The notes under the pieces: generated by a model
What the model was told of the DNA's origin: nothing
What the model saw: only the letters and a program-made list of their open reading frames with translations
Database searches by the model: none
Program-made: the position numbers and the translations under genes
From: JBKECF01 sp047974375
Lineage (GTDB): Bacteria > Bacillota > Clostridia > Lachnospirales > CAMZNU01
Direction of reading: 5' to 3'
Assembly (NCBI GenBank): GCA_047974375.1
Contig: JBKECF010000060.1
Span: 1 to 20,021, forward strand
DNA: 20,021 nt
Part shown: positions 7,250 to 15,058 of the stretch, piece after piece
Position numbering within the stretch: the first letter of the stretch is position 1
Layout: every line of letters begins with the position of its first letter

Positions 7250-7992
7250 AAATAATAATTTCGCCAGCAAAAAAAATGAATACAGACACAGATTTTATAG
7301 TGGCGCAAAATACACCTAGTTTAATTAAAAAGACAATAGAGTTATTAAAAGTAATAAAGAATTTAAGTTATCTAGAGATGAAAAAAGTATGGAACTGTAA
7401 CGAGTCTATTGCAGACTTAAATTACAAAAGGTTTCAAGATATGGAGTTGGATAAAGCTAATACGCCCGCTGTTTTAGCATATGAAGGCTTACAATATCAA
7501 TATATTTCTCCTTCTGTTTTTGAAAAAGATGAATTTGCTTATATAGAAAAAAATTTAAGGATATTGTCGGGATTTTATGGAGTATTAAAACCAATGGATA
7601 GGGTAACACCTTATAGATTAGAAATGCAAAGTAAAATAAAAATAAAGAATTGCAGCAATTTATATAGTTTTTGGGCGAATAGCTTATACAGGAGTATAGT
7701 AGATGAGGATAATGTTATTATAAACCTAGCTTCTAAAGAATACTCGAAAACCATAGAAAAGTATTTACAACCTAATGATGTTTTCATTACAATAAATTTT
7801 GTGGAAAACGTAAATGATAAATTAGTTACTAAAGGAACATATGCTAAAATGGCACGTGGTGAAATGTTACGATTTTTAGCGGAACATAAAATCGAAGATA
7901 TTGAAGAAATAAAAAAATTCAATAGGCTAGGTTATTTTTATAGAGATGATTTATCCAATAAAAATATATTTGTTTTTGAAAGAATTGTGTAA
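7246..7992 (+). CDS. yaaA: YaaA family peroxide-stress protein (DUF328/UPF0246)
   Basis: This 248-aa protein is of the usual YaaA size. In E. coli, YaaA lowers free intracellular iron and limits hydroxyl-radical damage under peroxide stress, and the fold binds DNA in vitro. The family hallmarks are visible: the N-terminal IIISPAKKM, ILSGFYGVLKPMDRVTPYRLEM in the middle, and INLASKEYSK and ARGEMLRFLAE toward the end. The start overlaps the previous stop as ATGA, giving tight coupling. An oxidative-stress gene in an organism that makes [FeFe]-hydrogenase cofactors is physiologically sensible, although the two operons are separate. It ends the plsX operon, followed by a terminator. Confidence 0.93.
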   Translation: MKIIISPAKKMNTDTDFIVAQNTPSLIKKTIELLKVIKNLSYLEMKKVWNCNESIADLNYKRFQDMELDKANTPAVLAYEGLQYQYISPSVFEKDEFAYIEKNLRILSGFYGVLKPMDRVTPYRLEMQSKIKIKNCSNLYSFWANSLYRSIVDEDNVIINLASKEYSKTIEKYLQPNDVFITINFVENVNDKLVTKGTYAKMARGEMLRFLAEHKIEDIEEIKKFNRLGYFYRDDLSNKNIFVFERIV

Positions 7993-8032
7993 TACTTGAC
8001 GAATTTTTAAAGTTTCGAGAAAATATATAGAG

Positions 8033-8076
8033 AAATCCCAATAATAGGCTTGTATGAGTCTATATTGGGATTTTTT
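8033..8076 (+). terminator. Rho-independent terminator after yaaA, possibly bidirectional
   Basis: A long stem with outer arms 8033-8043 and 8063-8073 continues inward after a one-base bulge (8045-8050 with 8057-8062), leaving a 6-nt loop, and runs into TTTTTT (8071-8076). It stops the plsX-yaaA transcript. It also lies just beyond the end of the convergent - strand dehydratase gene. In that direction the T-run is poor, so use on the - strand is less certain. Confidence 0.85.
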
Positions 8077-8092
8077 AATTGGACTATTGGTG

Positions 8093-9220
8093 TTATTCAA
8101 TGGCACTTATATTTATTTTTTTATGGTTATGGCATAGAGAGTTAATTAAGTCCCAATCAAGTTCAACACCAATTCCAGGTTTATTTGGAACGGTAATTAC
8201 TCCATTTTTAATAGGCAACATACCTTTCATTGGCAGTTGATAATTTTTTTCAGGTACGAAGTATTCGAAATATTCACAATTTTTAATAGAACAACTTACG
8301 TGTAGGTTTACAATGTCCATATAATTCATAGTAGTAGTATGTATCTCACAATTAATGCCAAAGGCATCAGCTAAATGAGCGATTTTCAAAGTACCTGTTA
8401 TGCCATCTTTCCAACTAACGTCAGCTCTTACAATATCGGCACTTCGGTTGTATATAGCTTGTGCAACTCCCCAGTGAGCTCCCCTAGTTGTTTCCGTTGC
8501 TGCTATGGGAATGTCCAGGGTTTTGCATAACTCTGTGTATTTGTATAGTTCGAAATCTCTAAAAGGCTCTTCAAACCATTTGAAGTTTAATGCTTCTAAT
8601 TGTCTACCGACTTTAACGGCATCGCCCATGGTGTAGTCTGCCACAGGGTCAGTAAGTAATGTGTAGTTTTCTCCAAGGGCTTCGCGCAATGCCTTGTGTA
8701 CTTCCATGTCGAAGTCAACAGGTCCTGAGGGGTGTGCCTTGTATGCCTTTATGCCTTTACTTTTATATAGCAGTGCTTCTTTAACATAGTCTTCGATTTC
8801 AGGATGAAAGTTACCACTTGCATAAACAGGCAGTGATGCTCTATAAGCACCAATGTATTTATATAATGGTAGATTGGCTTCTTTGGCACATATATCCCAC
8901 AATGCTACATCTATAGGGCCAGGTAAATATACTGGGAAAAATGTTAAATGTCTGTCAACAGTCCAAAGTTCATGCCAAATAGCTTCCCTGTCGTGGGGGT
9001 CACGTCCCATAATTACAGGTGCAATATTGTCGTATAAATAATTTTCTGTAACTCCGCCACTTCTGGCTGCAAGGCATGTTGCGTAACCGTCAATGCCAAG
9101 ATCTGTTCCTATTCTTATAACAATTACATCCCAATTCATTTTTGCGCCACCTTGGCGTTTTTCATCAAAAAGGCACTTATCTCTACTTACCCACCATGAT
9201 TCAAATTCTATAATTTTCAT
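8093..9220 (-). CDS. Enolase-superfamily acid-sugar dehydratase (mandelate racemase subgroup)
   Basis: This 375-aa enzyme belongs to the mandelate racemase/muconate lactonizing family, most of whose sugar-acid members dehydrate aldonates or aldarates. The (beta/alpha)7-beta barrel shows the expected metal ligands: D191 (LLTDPVADY), E217/E218 (WFEEPF) and E243 (AATETTRG). The His-Asp catalytic dyad of the MR subgroup is present as D267 (RADVSWKDG) and H294 (CEIHTTT), with a conserved Glu at E319. The second-strand base motif is KAYKAH (K158, K161, H163), so a KxH pattern may replace KxK. The substrate cannot be assigned from sequence. The setting beside UxaA, UxaC and a TRAP transporter suggests a hexonate or related acid sugar. 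It starts 1 bp after the stop of the YcxB-like gene, and its ribosome binding site lies inside the end of that gene. Confidence 0.88.
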   Translation of the reverse strand: MKIIEFESWWVSRDKCLFDEKRQGGAKMNWDVIVIRIGTDLGIDGYATCLAARSGGVTENYLYDNIAPVIMGRDPHDREAIWHELWTVDRHLTFFPVYLPGPIDVALWDICAKEANLPLYKYIGAYRASLPVYASGNFHPEIEDYVKEALLYKSKGIKAYKAHPSGPVDFDMEVHKALREALGENYTLLTDPVADYTMGDAVKVGRQLEALNFKWFEEPFRDFELYKYTELCKTLDIPIAATETTRGAHWGVAQAIYNRSADIVRADVSWKDGITGTLKIAHLADAFGINCEIHTTTMNYMDIVNLHVSCSIKNCEYFEYFVPEKNYQLPMKGMLPIKNGVITVPNKPGIGVELDWDLINSLCHNHKKINISAIE

Positions 9221-9221
9221 A

Positions 9222-9752
9222 CTATCTCCTTTGATCTACAAATGTGATTTTATCAGTATTAATATTGTTGCTAATTAGCTGAATTAAGTTTTCTTTTTCA
9301 TTCTGAGAAAACTCATTTAATGGTGCAATAAAAGCACTGTTTTTATTTATATAAATGTACAGAATATTATTAAAAATATAGATATGAAAAATTTTATTAA
9401 GAGGATATTCTGTATTTTCTGTTTTGCTAAAAACTAAAAGATTTTCACCGCAAAATTCTAATGTATAAAAGTATTTAGGAGCACTGGATAAGTTGAATTG
9501 TTTGCAAATTCTATTAACACTTATATAAAATCTTAAAAAGCGACTTAGGAGCAAATATATAGCAAGTATTATGAAAATAAATGCTAGTATAGGACTGTTT
9601 GTAAAAAGATTAATTAAGGCAAAAATTAAAATAACAAAACTTAAAATAGGGATTAGTAGCCAGTCCTTATTTCTATTGTATACATGGAATTTTATATAAG
9701 TTCTGTATATTTTTTCTGTTAGTAAGGTTTCTATAGTAAATGTTTTATTCAT
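9222..9752 (-). CDS. YcxB-like membrane protein
   Basis: This 176-aa protein has two adjacent hydrophobic helices (about residues 32-50 and 54-72) preceded by a short polar N-terminus. The C-terminal part is beta-rich, with FYTLEFCGENLLVFSKTENTEYPLNKIFHIYIFNNILYIYI, resembling the YcxB-like domain (PH-like) found after two membrane helices. Its function is unknown. The ribosome binding site is excellent (AAGGAGG), and a good divergent promoter lies upstream, so the gene is real. It is translationally linked to the dehydratase gene downstream. Why a YcxB-like protein should accompany a sugar-acid dehydratase is unclear, and it may simply be a co-regulated passenger. Confidence 0.75.
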   Translation of the reverse strand: MNKTFTIETLLTEKIYRTYIKFHVYNRNKDWLLIPILSFVILIFALINLFTNSPILAFIFIILAIYLLLSRFLRFYISVNRICKQFNLSSAPKYFYTLEFCGENLLVFSKTENTEYPLNKIFHIYIFNNILYIYINKNSAFIAPLNEFSQNEKENLIQLISNNINTDKITFVDQRR

Positions 9753-9778
9753 ATAGTTCCTCCTTTTGGGTTTACTTA

Positions 9779-9806
9779 ATTATAATATGTAAAAAATCTT
9801 TGTAAA
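9779..9806 (-). promoter_or_regulatory. Sigma-A promoter of the YcxB-like/dehydratase operon
   Basis: On the - strand, TTTACA (complement of 9801-9806) and TATAAT (complement of 9779-9784) are separated by 16 bp. Transcription would start near 9772, about 20 bp before the - strand ATG. Confidence 0.65.
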
Positions 9807-9815
9807 GTAAAAAAA

Positions 9816-9827
9816 TAAAACGTTTCA
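9816..9827. promoter_or_regulatory. LacI-family operator-like palindrome, distal copy
   Basis: TAAAACGTTTCA is a near-palindrome with one mismatched pair. It shares its first ten bases (TAAAACGTTT) with the perfect copy at 9972-9983. It lies about 10 bp upstream of the -35 of the - strand promoter. AAACGTTT-type centres are typical of LacI-family operators. Control by the adjacent regulator is inferred. Confidence 0.6.
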
Positions 9828-9917
9828 TAAAATATTGGAATTTGTGTAAAAATATACAAAATAAATGTTGTGAAATTGTATGGTTGTACAAAAATAGGCA
9901 GTATAATAGTATTTTAA

Positions 9918-9946
9918 TTGACTAAAAAAATAGGTAGTGTTAATAT
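9918..9946 (+). promoter_or_regulatory. Sigma-A promoter of the LacI-family regulator and downstream genes
   Basis: TTGACT (9918-9923) and TAATAT (9941-9946) are 17 bp apart. Transcription would begin near 9953, about 20 bp before the perfect palindrome at 9972-9983, so a bound regulator would act as a roadblock. Confidence 0.65.
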
Positions 9947-9971
9947 TTATTTGAAAAGATAGTATAAAAAA

Positions 9972-9983
9972 TAAAACGTTTTA
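9972..9983. promoter_or_regulatory. LacI-family operator, perfect 12-bp palindrome
   Basis: TAAAACGTTTTA is a perfect inverted repeat with the central CG step usual for LacI-family sites. It lies between the proposed promoter and the ribosome binding site (GAAAGGG, 9984-9990) of the regulator gene, a position suited to autoregulation. A second copy lies 156 bp upstream, so looping between the two is possible. Confidence 0.75.
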
Positions 9984-9997
9984 GAAAGGGCGTACCT

Positions 9998-11044
9998 ATG
10001 GCTAAAGTAACAATAAAGGATGTTGCCAGAGAGGCAGGTGTTTCTGTCGGTAGTGTTCATTTAGCAATAAACAGCAAATCAGGTATTACTAAAAAAAATA
10101 GAGATCATATATTAGAAGTTGCCAATAACTTAGGGTATAAGCCAAATATATTAGCTAGAAATTTAAAAAGAGAAATTAGAAATATTGCTGTGGTTTTACC
10201 GAGAAAAGACGACAGATCAATTTATTATTACGACTACATGTGGAGAGCCGTGGAGGATTTTCAATCTATAGCATCAGACTATAATTTAAATATAGTTAAA
10301 TATGAATATAGCAATTTTTCTAAAACTCTTGGTCTAGTCGATTTAAGTTCCATTAGTGGATTAATTACAGTTGGATATCCGGAAGAACATTATAAAGAGG
10401 CTATTTCAAGGGTGTGTCATAAGGGAATACCTGTTATATTAATTGATTGTGACTTTAAAGATTCAAGTAGGATTTGTTGTATTAAGCCTGATAGTAGAAT
10501 TATAGGACGGTTAACAGGGGAATTGTTAGTTAAGACAATTCATAGAATGGATGGTCAAATTTTAGTTTGTGGTGGAGATAGGAATTATTCTAACCATTAT
10601 GAAATTGTAAATTCACTTTTAGAGTATTTTAATGAAATGGGGATAGGTAATAGATTAATGGTGGAATATTTTTGGAAGATAGAAGAGGAATCGGAAAAAA
10701 TAATTACAAGAGCCCTTAAAAATAATAATATAGTTGGGTGTTGTTCTGTTAATTCGCGTTCCACTGTCGCTCTTTCCCAAGGGATAATTAAAAACGGTAT
10801 GTCCCAAAAAATACCTGTTATAGGTAATGGGATTTTTAGTCATTCAATTAAATTTATGAAAGAGGGAGTAATAACAGCGATTATTGATAAAAGACCTTAT
10901 GAACAGTGCTATAAAGCCTTAGAAACTATGTCGGATCTGCTTGTTAAAAATAATAGTCCATCGGAAGAAATTGTAGACATAGGTGTAGATGTGATTTTTA
11001 AAAGTCTTCTTGAACAATATGAAAAGAAGGCTTTGAAAATATAA
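9998..11044 (+). CDS. LacI-family transcriptional regulator
   Basis: This 348-aa protein has an N-terminal LacI helix-turn-helix (VTIKDVAREAGVSVGSVHLAIN, about residues 4-25), then the linking helices and hinge (LGYKPNILARNLKRE), followed by a periplasmic-binding-protein-like ligand domain (RNIAVVLPRKDD, GLITVGYPE, GIPVILIDCD, VGCCSVNSRS, IPVIGNG). The recognition helix reads VGSVHLAIN where most family members have xxTVSRVLN, so its operator preference may differ somewhat from the CcpA type. The position upstream of TRAP and hexuronate genes, and divergent from a sugar-acid dehydratase, suggests a repressor relieved by a hexuronate or a pathway intermediate, comparable in role to ExuR of Bacillus subtilis. 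The ligand is not determinable from sequence. The dctP gene follows after 29 bp. Confidence 0.93.
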   Translation: MAKVTIKDVAREAGVSVGSVHLAINSKSGITKKNRDHILEVANNLGYKPNILARNLKREIRNIAVVLPRKDDRSIYYYDYMWRAVEDFQSIASDYNLNIVKYEYSNFSKTLGLVDLSSISGLITVGYPEEHYKEAISRVCHKGIPVILIDCDFKDSSRICCIKPDSRIIGRLTGELLVKTIHRMDGQILVCGGDRNYSNHYEIVNSLLEYFNEMGIGNRLMVEYFWKIEEESEKIITRALKNNNIVGCCSVNSRSTVALSQGIIKNGMSQKIPVIGNGIFSHSIKFMKEGVITAIIDKRPYEQCYKALETMSDLLVKNNSPSEEIVDIGVDVIFKSLLEQYEKKALKI

Positions 11045-11073
11045 AAAATGTAAATTATATTTGGGAGGTTAAA

Positions 11074-12141
11074 ATGAAAAAAATTATTTCTTTATTAATT
11101 TCATCAGTGCTAGTAATGGGATTAGTTAGTTGCGGTGGTGCTGGTGATGAAGTGTCAAATAATGAAACGTCAACTCAAGAAGAACAAGCTGATAATGATT
11201 CAGAAAGTGTACCAGAATATGTATTTAAATATGCTGAACTAAATAGTGACGATAATATTAACGCTAAAGTGGGGTACAAATTTTCGGAGTATGTAGAAGA
11301 AATGTCTAATGGAAGAATTAAGATAGACGTGAATACATCTTCAACTCTAGGAGATGAGGTAACTTGCCTCAATGCATTACAAATGGGCGGTGGAGCTGTA
11401 GACTTTTATAGAGGAAATACTAATAGTTTATCTGATTATGGCTATAAAAAACTAAATTTATTTGGATTGCCCTATGTTTTTACAAGCAGAGAGAATATGT
11501 GGAAAGTTCTTGAAAATGAGGAAATTGGTCAGAGCTTTTTAACAGAGGGGATAGAAGTTGGTGCAGGTATGGTTGGGATTTCATATACTGATGAAGGTGC
11601 GAGAAATATTTTTACATCTAAAGAGATAAAAAGCCTTGCGGATATAAATGGCATGAAAATTCGTGTTCCGGAAACAACTTTGATGATGGATACTATGTCT
11701 GCTTTAGGAGCTGAGCCTACTCCTATATCTTATAGTGAGCTTTATAGTTCTTTGCAAACTGGTGTAGTTGACGGTGCAGAAAATGGATATCCAGGCTATT
11801 ATAGCAATAAATTTTATGAAGTAGCACCTTATTATTTATTAGATGCACATACATATAGCCCAGGGATAATTTTAATGGCGGAAGCAAAATGGAATGAATT
11901 AAGTGTCGAAGACCAAGGGATATTAAGGGAAGCTGGCAAAAAGGCATCTGAGTGGAATAAAACTCAAATTGAACAAGAGGAATTAGAATTAAAAAATAAA
12001 TTAGATGCGGAAAACGTGACAATTATTGAATGCCCAGAGGAAGATAAGGCTAAGGCGCAAGAAGCATGTAAAGATGTATGGGCTAATTACTCAATGGGTA
12101 TTGAAGATTTGTTGGACAAAATAGTAGCTATTCAACAATAG
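11074..12141 (+). CDS. dctP: TRAP transporter substrate-binding lipoprotein (DctP family)
   Basis: This is the extracytoplasmic solute receptor of a tripartite ATP-independent transporter. The 355-aa precursor has a short charged N-terminus, a hydrophobic core and a lipobox LVSC with Cys20, so the protein should be lipid-anchored to the outer face of the membrane. An acidic Ser/Asn/Glu-rich linker follows (about residues 21-47). The mature domain then shows DctP landmarks: KFSEYVEEMSNGRIKIDVN, STLGDEVTCLNALQMGGGAVDF, LFGLPYVFTSRENMWKVL, ADINGMKIRVPET with the conserved substrate-binding Arg, ALGAEPTPISYSELYSSLQTGVVDGAENGYPGYYSNKFYEVAPYY. Family proteins of this type commonly bind uronates or other sugar acids. 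A GGGAGG site precedes the start, and dctQ and dctM follow. Confidence 0.95.
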   Translation: MKKIISLLISSVLVMGLVSCGGAGDEVSNNETSTQEEQADNDSESVPEYVFKYAELNSDDNINAKVGYKFSEYVEEMSNGRIKIDVNTSSTLGDEVTCLNALQMGGGAVDFYRGNTNSLSDYGYKKLNLFGLPYVFTSRENMWKVLENEEIGQSFLTEGIEVGAGMVGISYTDEGARNIFTSKEIKSLADINGMKIRVPETTLMMDTMSALGAEPTPISYSELYSSLQTGVVDGAENGYPGYYSNKFYEVAPYYLLDAHTYSPGIILMAEAKWNELSVEDQGILREAGKKASEWNKTQIEQEELELKNKLDAENVTIIECPEEDKAKAQEACKDVWANYSMGIEDLLDKIVAIQQ

Positions 12142-12189
12142 CAGTTGACAATAGTTTTGTTTTTTTATAAAAGAGATTAAGGAAAAGGA

Positions 12190-12729
12190 ATGGTGAGTGT
12201 GAAGAAGTTTTATGACGGAATATATTGGTTATTTATGTCCCTATGTAAGTTGATTTTTGTAGCATCAATAGGTATTACCGCCTATGTTGTTTTTTGCCGA
12301 TATGTATTATCAAAAACACCTAGGTGGGGCGAACAGTCAATTTTGCTTTGTATGGTTTATATGGCACTTATTAGTGCTAGTTTAGCCATAAGAACAGACA
12401 GGCATATAAGAGTTGTCTTAATTCAATATTTATTTCCGATTTCTATAAGAGAAAAAGCTATGTCGGTTCTACATGGATTATCACATATATGTATATTTGC
12501 CTTTAGTTTATTTATGATTGTATACGGATATCAGTTTACTATGCTAATGACAAAAAGCAGAATGTCTGGATTGGGAGTTCCAAATAGCGTTTTATATGCG
12601 GCTGTTCCTATTGCAGGTCTATGTATGCTACTAATGCAAAGTGAACGTTTTCTTCTCTTAGTTGCAAAATTAGCAGGTAAGAGCATTAAAGGTTACAATG
12701 AAAATTCTCTAAAAAATAGGGAGGTGTAG
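12190..12729 (+). CDS. dctQ: TRAP transporter small permease subunit (DctQ family)
   Basis: This 179-aa integral membrane protein has four predicted transmembrane helices. The DctQ signature region is visible: RYVLSKTPRWGEQSILLCMVYMALISASLAIRTDRHIRV, corresponding to the usual W-x-E and a conserved RxxxHI element after the second helix. With DctM it forms the sodium-driven membrane part that receives substrate from the lipoprotein receptor. The ATG at 12190 is chosen, although GTG codons two positions in are possible. A TTGACA at 12145 followed by a TATAAA 15 bp later lies in the gap after dctP, so a weak internal promoter cannot be excluded. The gene is followed after 2 bp by dctM. Confidence 0.92.
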   Translation: MVSVKKFYDGIYWLFMSLCKLIFVASIGITAYVVFCRYVLSKTPRWGEQSILLCMVYMALISASLAIRTDRHIRVVLIQYLFPISIREKAMSVLHGLSHICIFAFSLFMIVYGYQFTMLMTKSRMSGLGVPNSVLYAAVPIAGLCMLLMQSERFLLLVAKLAGKSIKGYNENSLKNREV

Positions 12730-12731
12730 TA

Positions 12732-14039
12732 ATGGATCCTAATATAGCAATAGCAATATTATTAATTTCATTTTTTTTGTTAATAGCTTTAAGCTTTCCT
12801 GTAGCCTATGCCATTGGCATTTCATCAGTTCTAGGAATGATATACATGGGTCTTGATTTACGACAAATAATACAATTAATGGTAAAAGGAATATTCAACT
12901 TCTCTTTGATGGCAGTTCCTTTTTTTATAATAGCTGGAGAGATAATGGGTAAGGGTGGAATATCGGATAGGTTGATTAAATTATCTAATGCTTTAGTTGG
13001 ATGGATGTATGGTGGTTTAGCTATGGTTAACATTGTTGCATCTATGTTTTTTGGCGGAATATCAGGTTCATCAGCTGCAGATTGTGCATCTCTAGGAACA
13101 ATATTAATACCAATGATGGTAGATGAAGGTTATGATGATGATTTTGCTGCCAACGTTACAATGGCATCATCGGTTCAGGGAATATTAATTCCACCTAGCC
13201 ATAATATGGTTATTTATGCAACTGTAGCAGGAAGTGTTTCCATAGGAAGACCTTTTATAGCTGGTTATGCCCCAGGTATTTTATTAGGAATAGCATTAAT
13301 GGTTTACAGTTATTATATATCAGTAAAAAAAGACTACCCTCGTGGAGAAGCTTTTAACCTAAGACATTTTTTAAAAACTGCTATTGATGCCATATGGGGG
13401 CTTTTTACAGTTGTAATAGTTGTAGTTGGTGTTGTAATAGGTATGTTTACGGCAACAGAGTCGGCTGCCATTGCAGTTGTTTGGGCATTGATTTGTAGTG
13501 TTTTTATTTATAAGCAATTTTCTTTGAAAGATTTTTGGGCTACTTTAGAAAATGCTCTAAACACATTAGCGATAGTGTTAATATTAATAGCAACATCGTC
13601 AGCGTTTTCTTGGTGCTTAACATATTTAAAAGTACCAACGATTATAGCAACAGCTATTTTAGATTTAACTACAAATAAAATACTAATTTTATTAATGATG
13701 AATGTAATAATGCTTATTTTTGGAACAATGATGGATATGAGTTGTAATATATTGCTTCTTACTCCTATACTTTTACCTATTGCTACAGAAATAGGAATTA
13801 ATCCAGTTCAATTTGGTTGTATTATGATATTAAATTTAGGTATAGGTTTAATAACTCCGCCTGTGGGTTCTACACTTTTTATTGGTTCGGCAATTTCCAA
13901 AGTACCTATTGAAAGGTTAGGCAAAAAACTTATCCCCTTTTTTATAGTAATGATTTTAGTTTTATTGGTAGTAACTTTCTGGCCTGCTTTTACAATGACT
14001 ATGCCAGATATAATAATGCCTGTTGGTGGGGCTAAATAA
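12732..14039 (+). CDS. dctM: TRAP transporter large permease subunit (DctM family)
   Basis: This 435-aa polytopic membrane protein has about a dozen hydrophobic segments and is the transport channel of the TRAP system. DctM landmarks include an N-terminal FPVAYAIG, FSLMAVPFFIIAGEIMGKGGISDRLI, GGLAMVNIVASMFFGGISGSSAADCASLGTILIPMM, GYDDDFAANVTMASSVQGILIPPSHNMVIY, FTATESAAIAVVWAL, FGTMMDMSCNILLLTPILLPIA, and LNLGIGLITPPVGSTLF. The length is normal. Its ribosome binding site GGGAGG overlaps the end of dctQ, indicating tight co-expression. A sodium or proton gradient would drive uptake. The substrate is inferred from the locus to be a hexuronate or related acid. Confidence 0.96.
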   Translation: MDPNIAIAILLISFFLLIALSFPVAYAIGISSVLGMIYMGLDLRQIIQLMVKGIFNFSLMAVPFFIIAGEIMGKGGISDRLIKLSNALVGWMYGGLAMVNIVASMFFGGISGSSAADCASLGTILIPMMVDEGYDDDFAANVTMASSVQGILIPPSHNMVIYATVAGSVSIGRPFIAGYAPGILLGIALMVYSYYISVKKDYPRGEAFNLRHFLKTAIDAIWGLFTVVIVVVGVVIGMFTATESAAIAVVWALICSVFIYKQFSLKDFWATLENALNTLAIVLILIATSSAFSWCLTYLKVPTIIATAILDLTTNKILILLMMNVIMLIFGTMMDMSCNILLLTPILLPIATEIGINPVQFGCIMILNLGIGLITPPVGSTLFIGSAISKVPIERLGKKLIPFFIVMILVLLVVTFWPAFTMTMPDIIMPVGGAK

Positions 14040-14057
14040 CTTTACAAGGAGAAAAAG

Positions 14058-14720
14058 ATGAATACATGGCAAAATGAAGATGAACTTTTTAAAATAATGA
14101 AGGAAAAATTATACACTCCGGTAGTTGGGGATATATTAGATCAGCTGGGTTACTCACATCAGTTTTTACCTGCAGACATATCACCTTTAAAAGATGATAT
14201 GAAAATTGCTGGTAAAGCATGTACAGTATTGGAATGTGACGTCTTTGAAGTGCAAAAAAAACCATTTGGCCTTTTAACTGAAAGTTTGGATCAGCTAGAA
14301 AAAAATGAGGTATTTATTGCTACAGGAGCGAGGAATTCTGCTCTTTGGGGAGAATTATTAACAGCTACTGCCAAAACAAGAGGAGCAGTAGGTGCTGTAC
14401 TTGACGGATATACAAGGGATACGCCACAAGTATTATCACAAAATTTCCCTGTTTTTGCAAAGGCTAGATGGGCACAGGATTCTTCCATACGAACAAATGT
14501 TGTGGACTTTAGGTGCACTATAGAAATAGGAAAAGTAATAATTAAAAATGGGGATATTGTTTTTGGTGATATGGACGGCGTCCTTATTATACCTAAAGAA
14601 GTTGCCAATGAATGCATAGAAAAATCTTTGGAAAAAGCACGTGCGGAAAAAGTTGTAAGAAAAGCCATAGAGGGTGGTATGTCAGCCACTGAGGCATTTA
14701 AAGTGTTTGGTATATTATGA
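14058..14720 (+). CDS. RraA-fold protein, HMG/oxaloacetate aldolase-decarboxylase-like
   Basis: This 220-aa protein belongs to the RraA/HMG-aldolase family. Enzymatic members are class II pyruvate aldolases or oxaloacetate decarboxylases, and non-enzymatic members inhibit RNase E. The catalytic segment is complete: GARNSALWGELLTATAKTRGAVGAVLDGYTRD (residues 90-121), including the W-G-E motif and the R120-D121 pair that binds substrate carboxylate and metal in the aldolases. A GDMDGVLIIP element follows. This favours an enzyme over an RNase E regulator. Its 3' end overlaps the altronate dehydratase small-subunit start by 4 bp (ATGA), so it is coupled to sugar-acid breakdown. A role in cleaving a 2-keto-3-deoxy sugar acid is a reasonable inference but unproven. 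The start has a good AAGGAG site. Confidence 0.88.
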   Translation: MNTWQNEDELFKIMKEKLYTPVVGDILDQLGYSHQFLPADISPLKDDMKIAGKACTVLECDVFEVQKKPFGLLTESLDQLEKNEVFIATGARNSALWGELLTATAKTRGAVGAVLDGYTRDTPQVLSQNFPVFAKARWAQDSSIRTNVVDFRCTIEIGKVIIKNGDIVFGDMDGVLIIPKEVANECIEKSLEKARAEKVVRKAIEGGMSATEAFKVFGIL

Positions 14721-15049
14721 TAAAACAAAGTGCATTTCAAATAAATATTAAAGATAATGTGGCAACAGCACTAACCCAATTGGGTTTGGGCGAAACCAAC
14801 TTAGTGGGGGATTTTAAAAAAGGAAATATTTATGCAATGGAAAAAATTCCCCATGGTCATAAAATAGCTTTAGAAGACATAAAAAAGGGTGAGTTCATTA
14901 TAAAATACGGAGTTGTAATTGCAAAAAGTACAACGGATATAAAAAAAGGTAGTTGGGTTCACTTGCATGTCTGCGAAAGTTTGTATGACACAAGGTCGGA
15001 ACATTTGGATTCTATTACTGGTGCGCCAAAGGATATTAAATATGAATAA
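14717..15049 (+). CDS. uxaA: Altronate dehydratase small subunit (SAF domain, UxaA N-terminal part)
   Basis: This 110-aa protein corresponds to the N-terminal SAF domain of UxaA-type dehydratases. In many Bacillota and Thermotogae this domain is encoded separately from the catalytic part. The core IPHGHKIALEDIKKGEFIIKYGVVIAKSTTDIKKGSWVHLHV matches the family pattern of a GHK motif, KYG, and a terminal WVH-x-H. Together with the large subunit it would convert D-altronate to 2-keto-3-deoxy-D-gluconate. The gene starts within the stop codon region of the RraA-fold gene and is followed after 9 bp by the large subunit, so equal expression is likely. A related small subunit also occurs in galactarate/altronate-type paralogues, so the substrate could differ. 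Confidence 0.9.
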   Translation: MIKQSAFQINIKDNVATALTQLGLGETNLVGDFKKGNIYAMEKIPHGHKIALEDIKKGEFIIKYGVVIAKSTTDIKKGSWVHLHVCESLYDTRSEHLDSITGAPKDIKYE

Positions 15050-15058
15050 GGAGTACTA

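Noticed and set aside
9841..9860. Imperfect palindrome TTTGTGTA/TATACAAA as an additional operator
   Set aside because: It is AT-rich with a mismatch and no second copy in the window, so it is not distinguishable from chance in this composition.
11723..12022. 99-aa - strand reading frame inside dctP
   Set aside because: It is antisense to conserved DctP motifs and has no family resemblance.
12145..12171. Internal promoter before dctQ (TTGACA and TATAAA)
   Set aside because: The spacing is only 15 bp and the genes clearly form one operon. It is mentioned in the dctQ entry but not called as a separate feature.
14291..14740. 149-aa - strand reading frame opposite the RraA-fold gene
   Set aside because: It lies entirely within well-conserved coding sequence on the other strand and has no recognisable domain, so it is a shadow.
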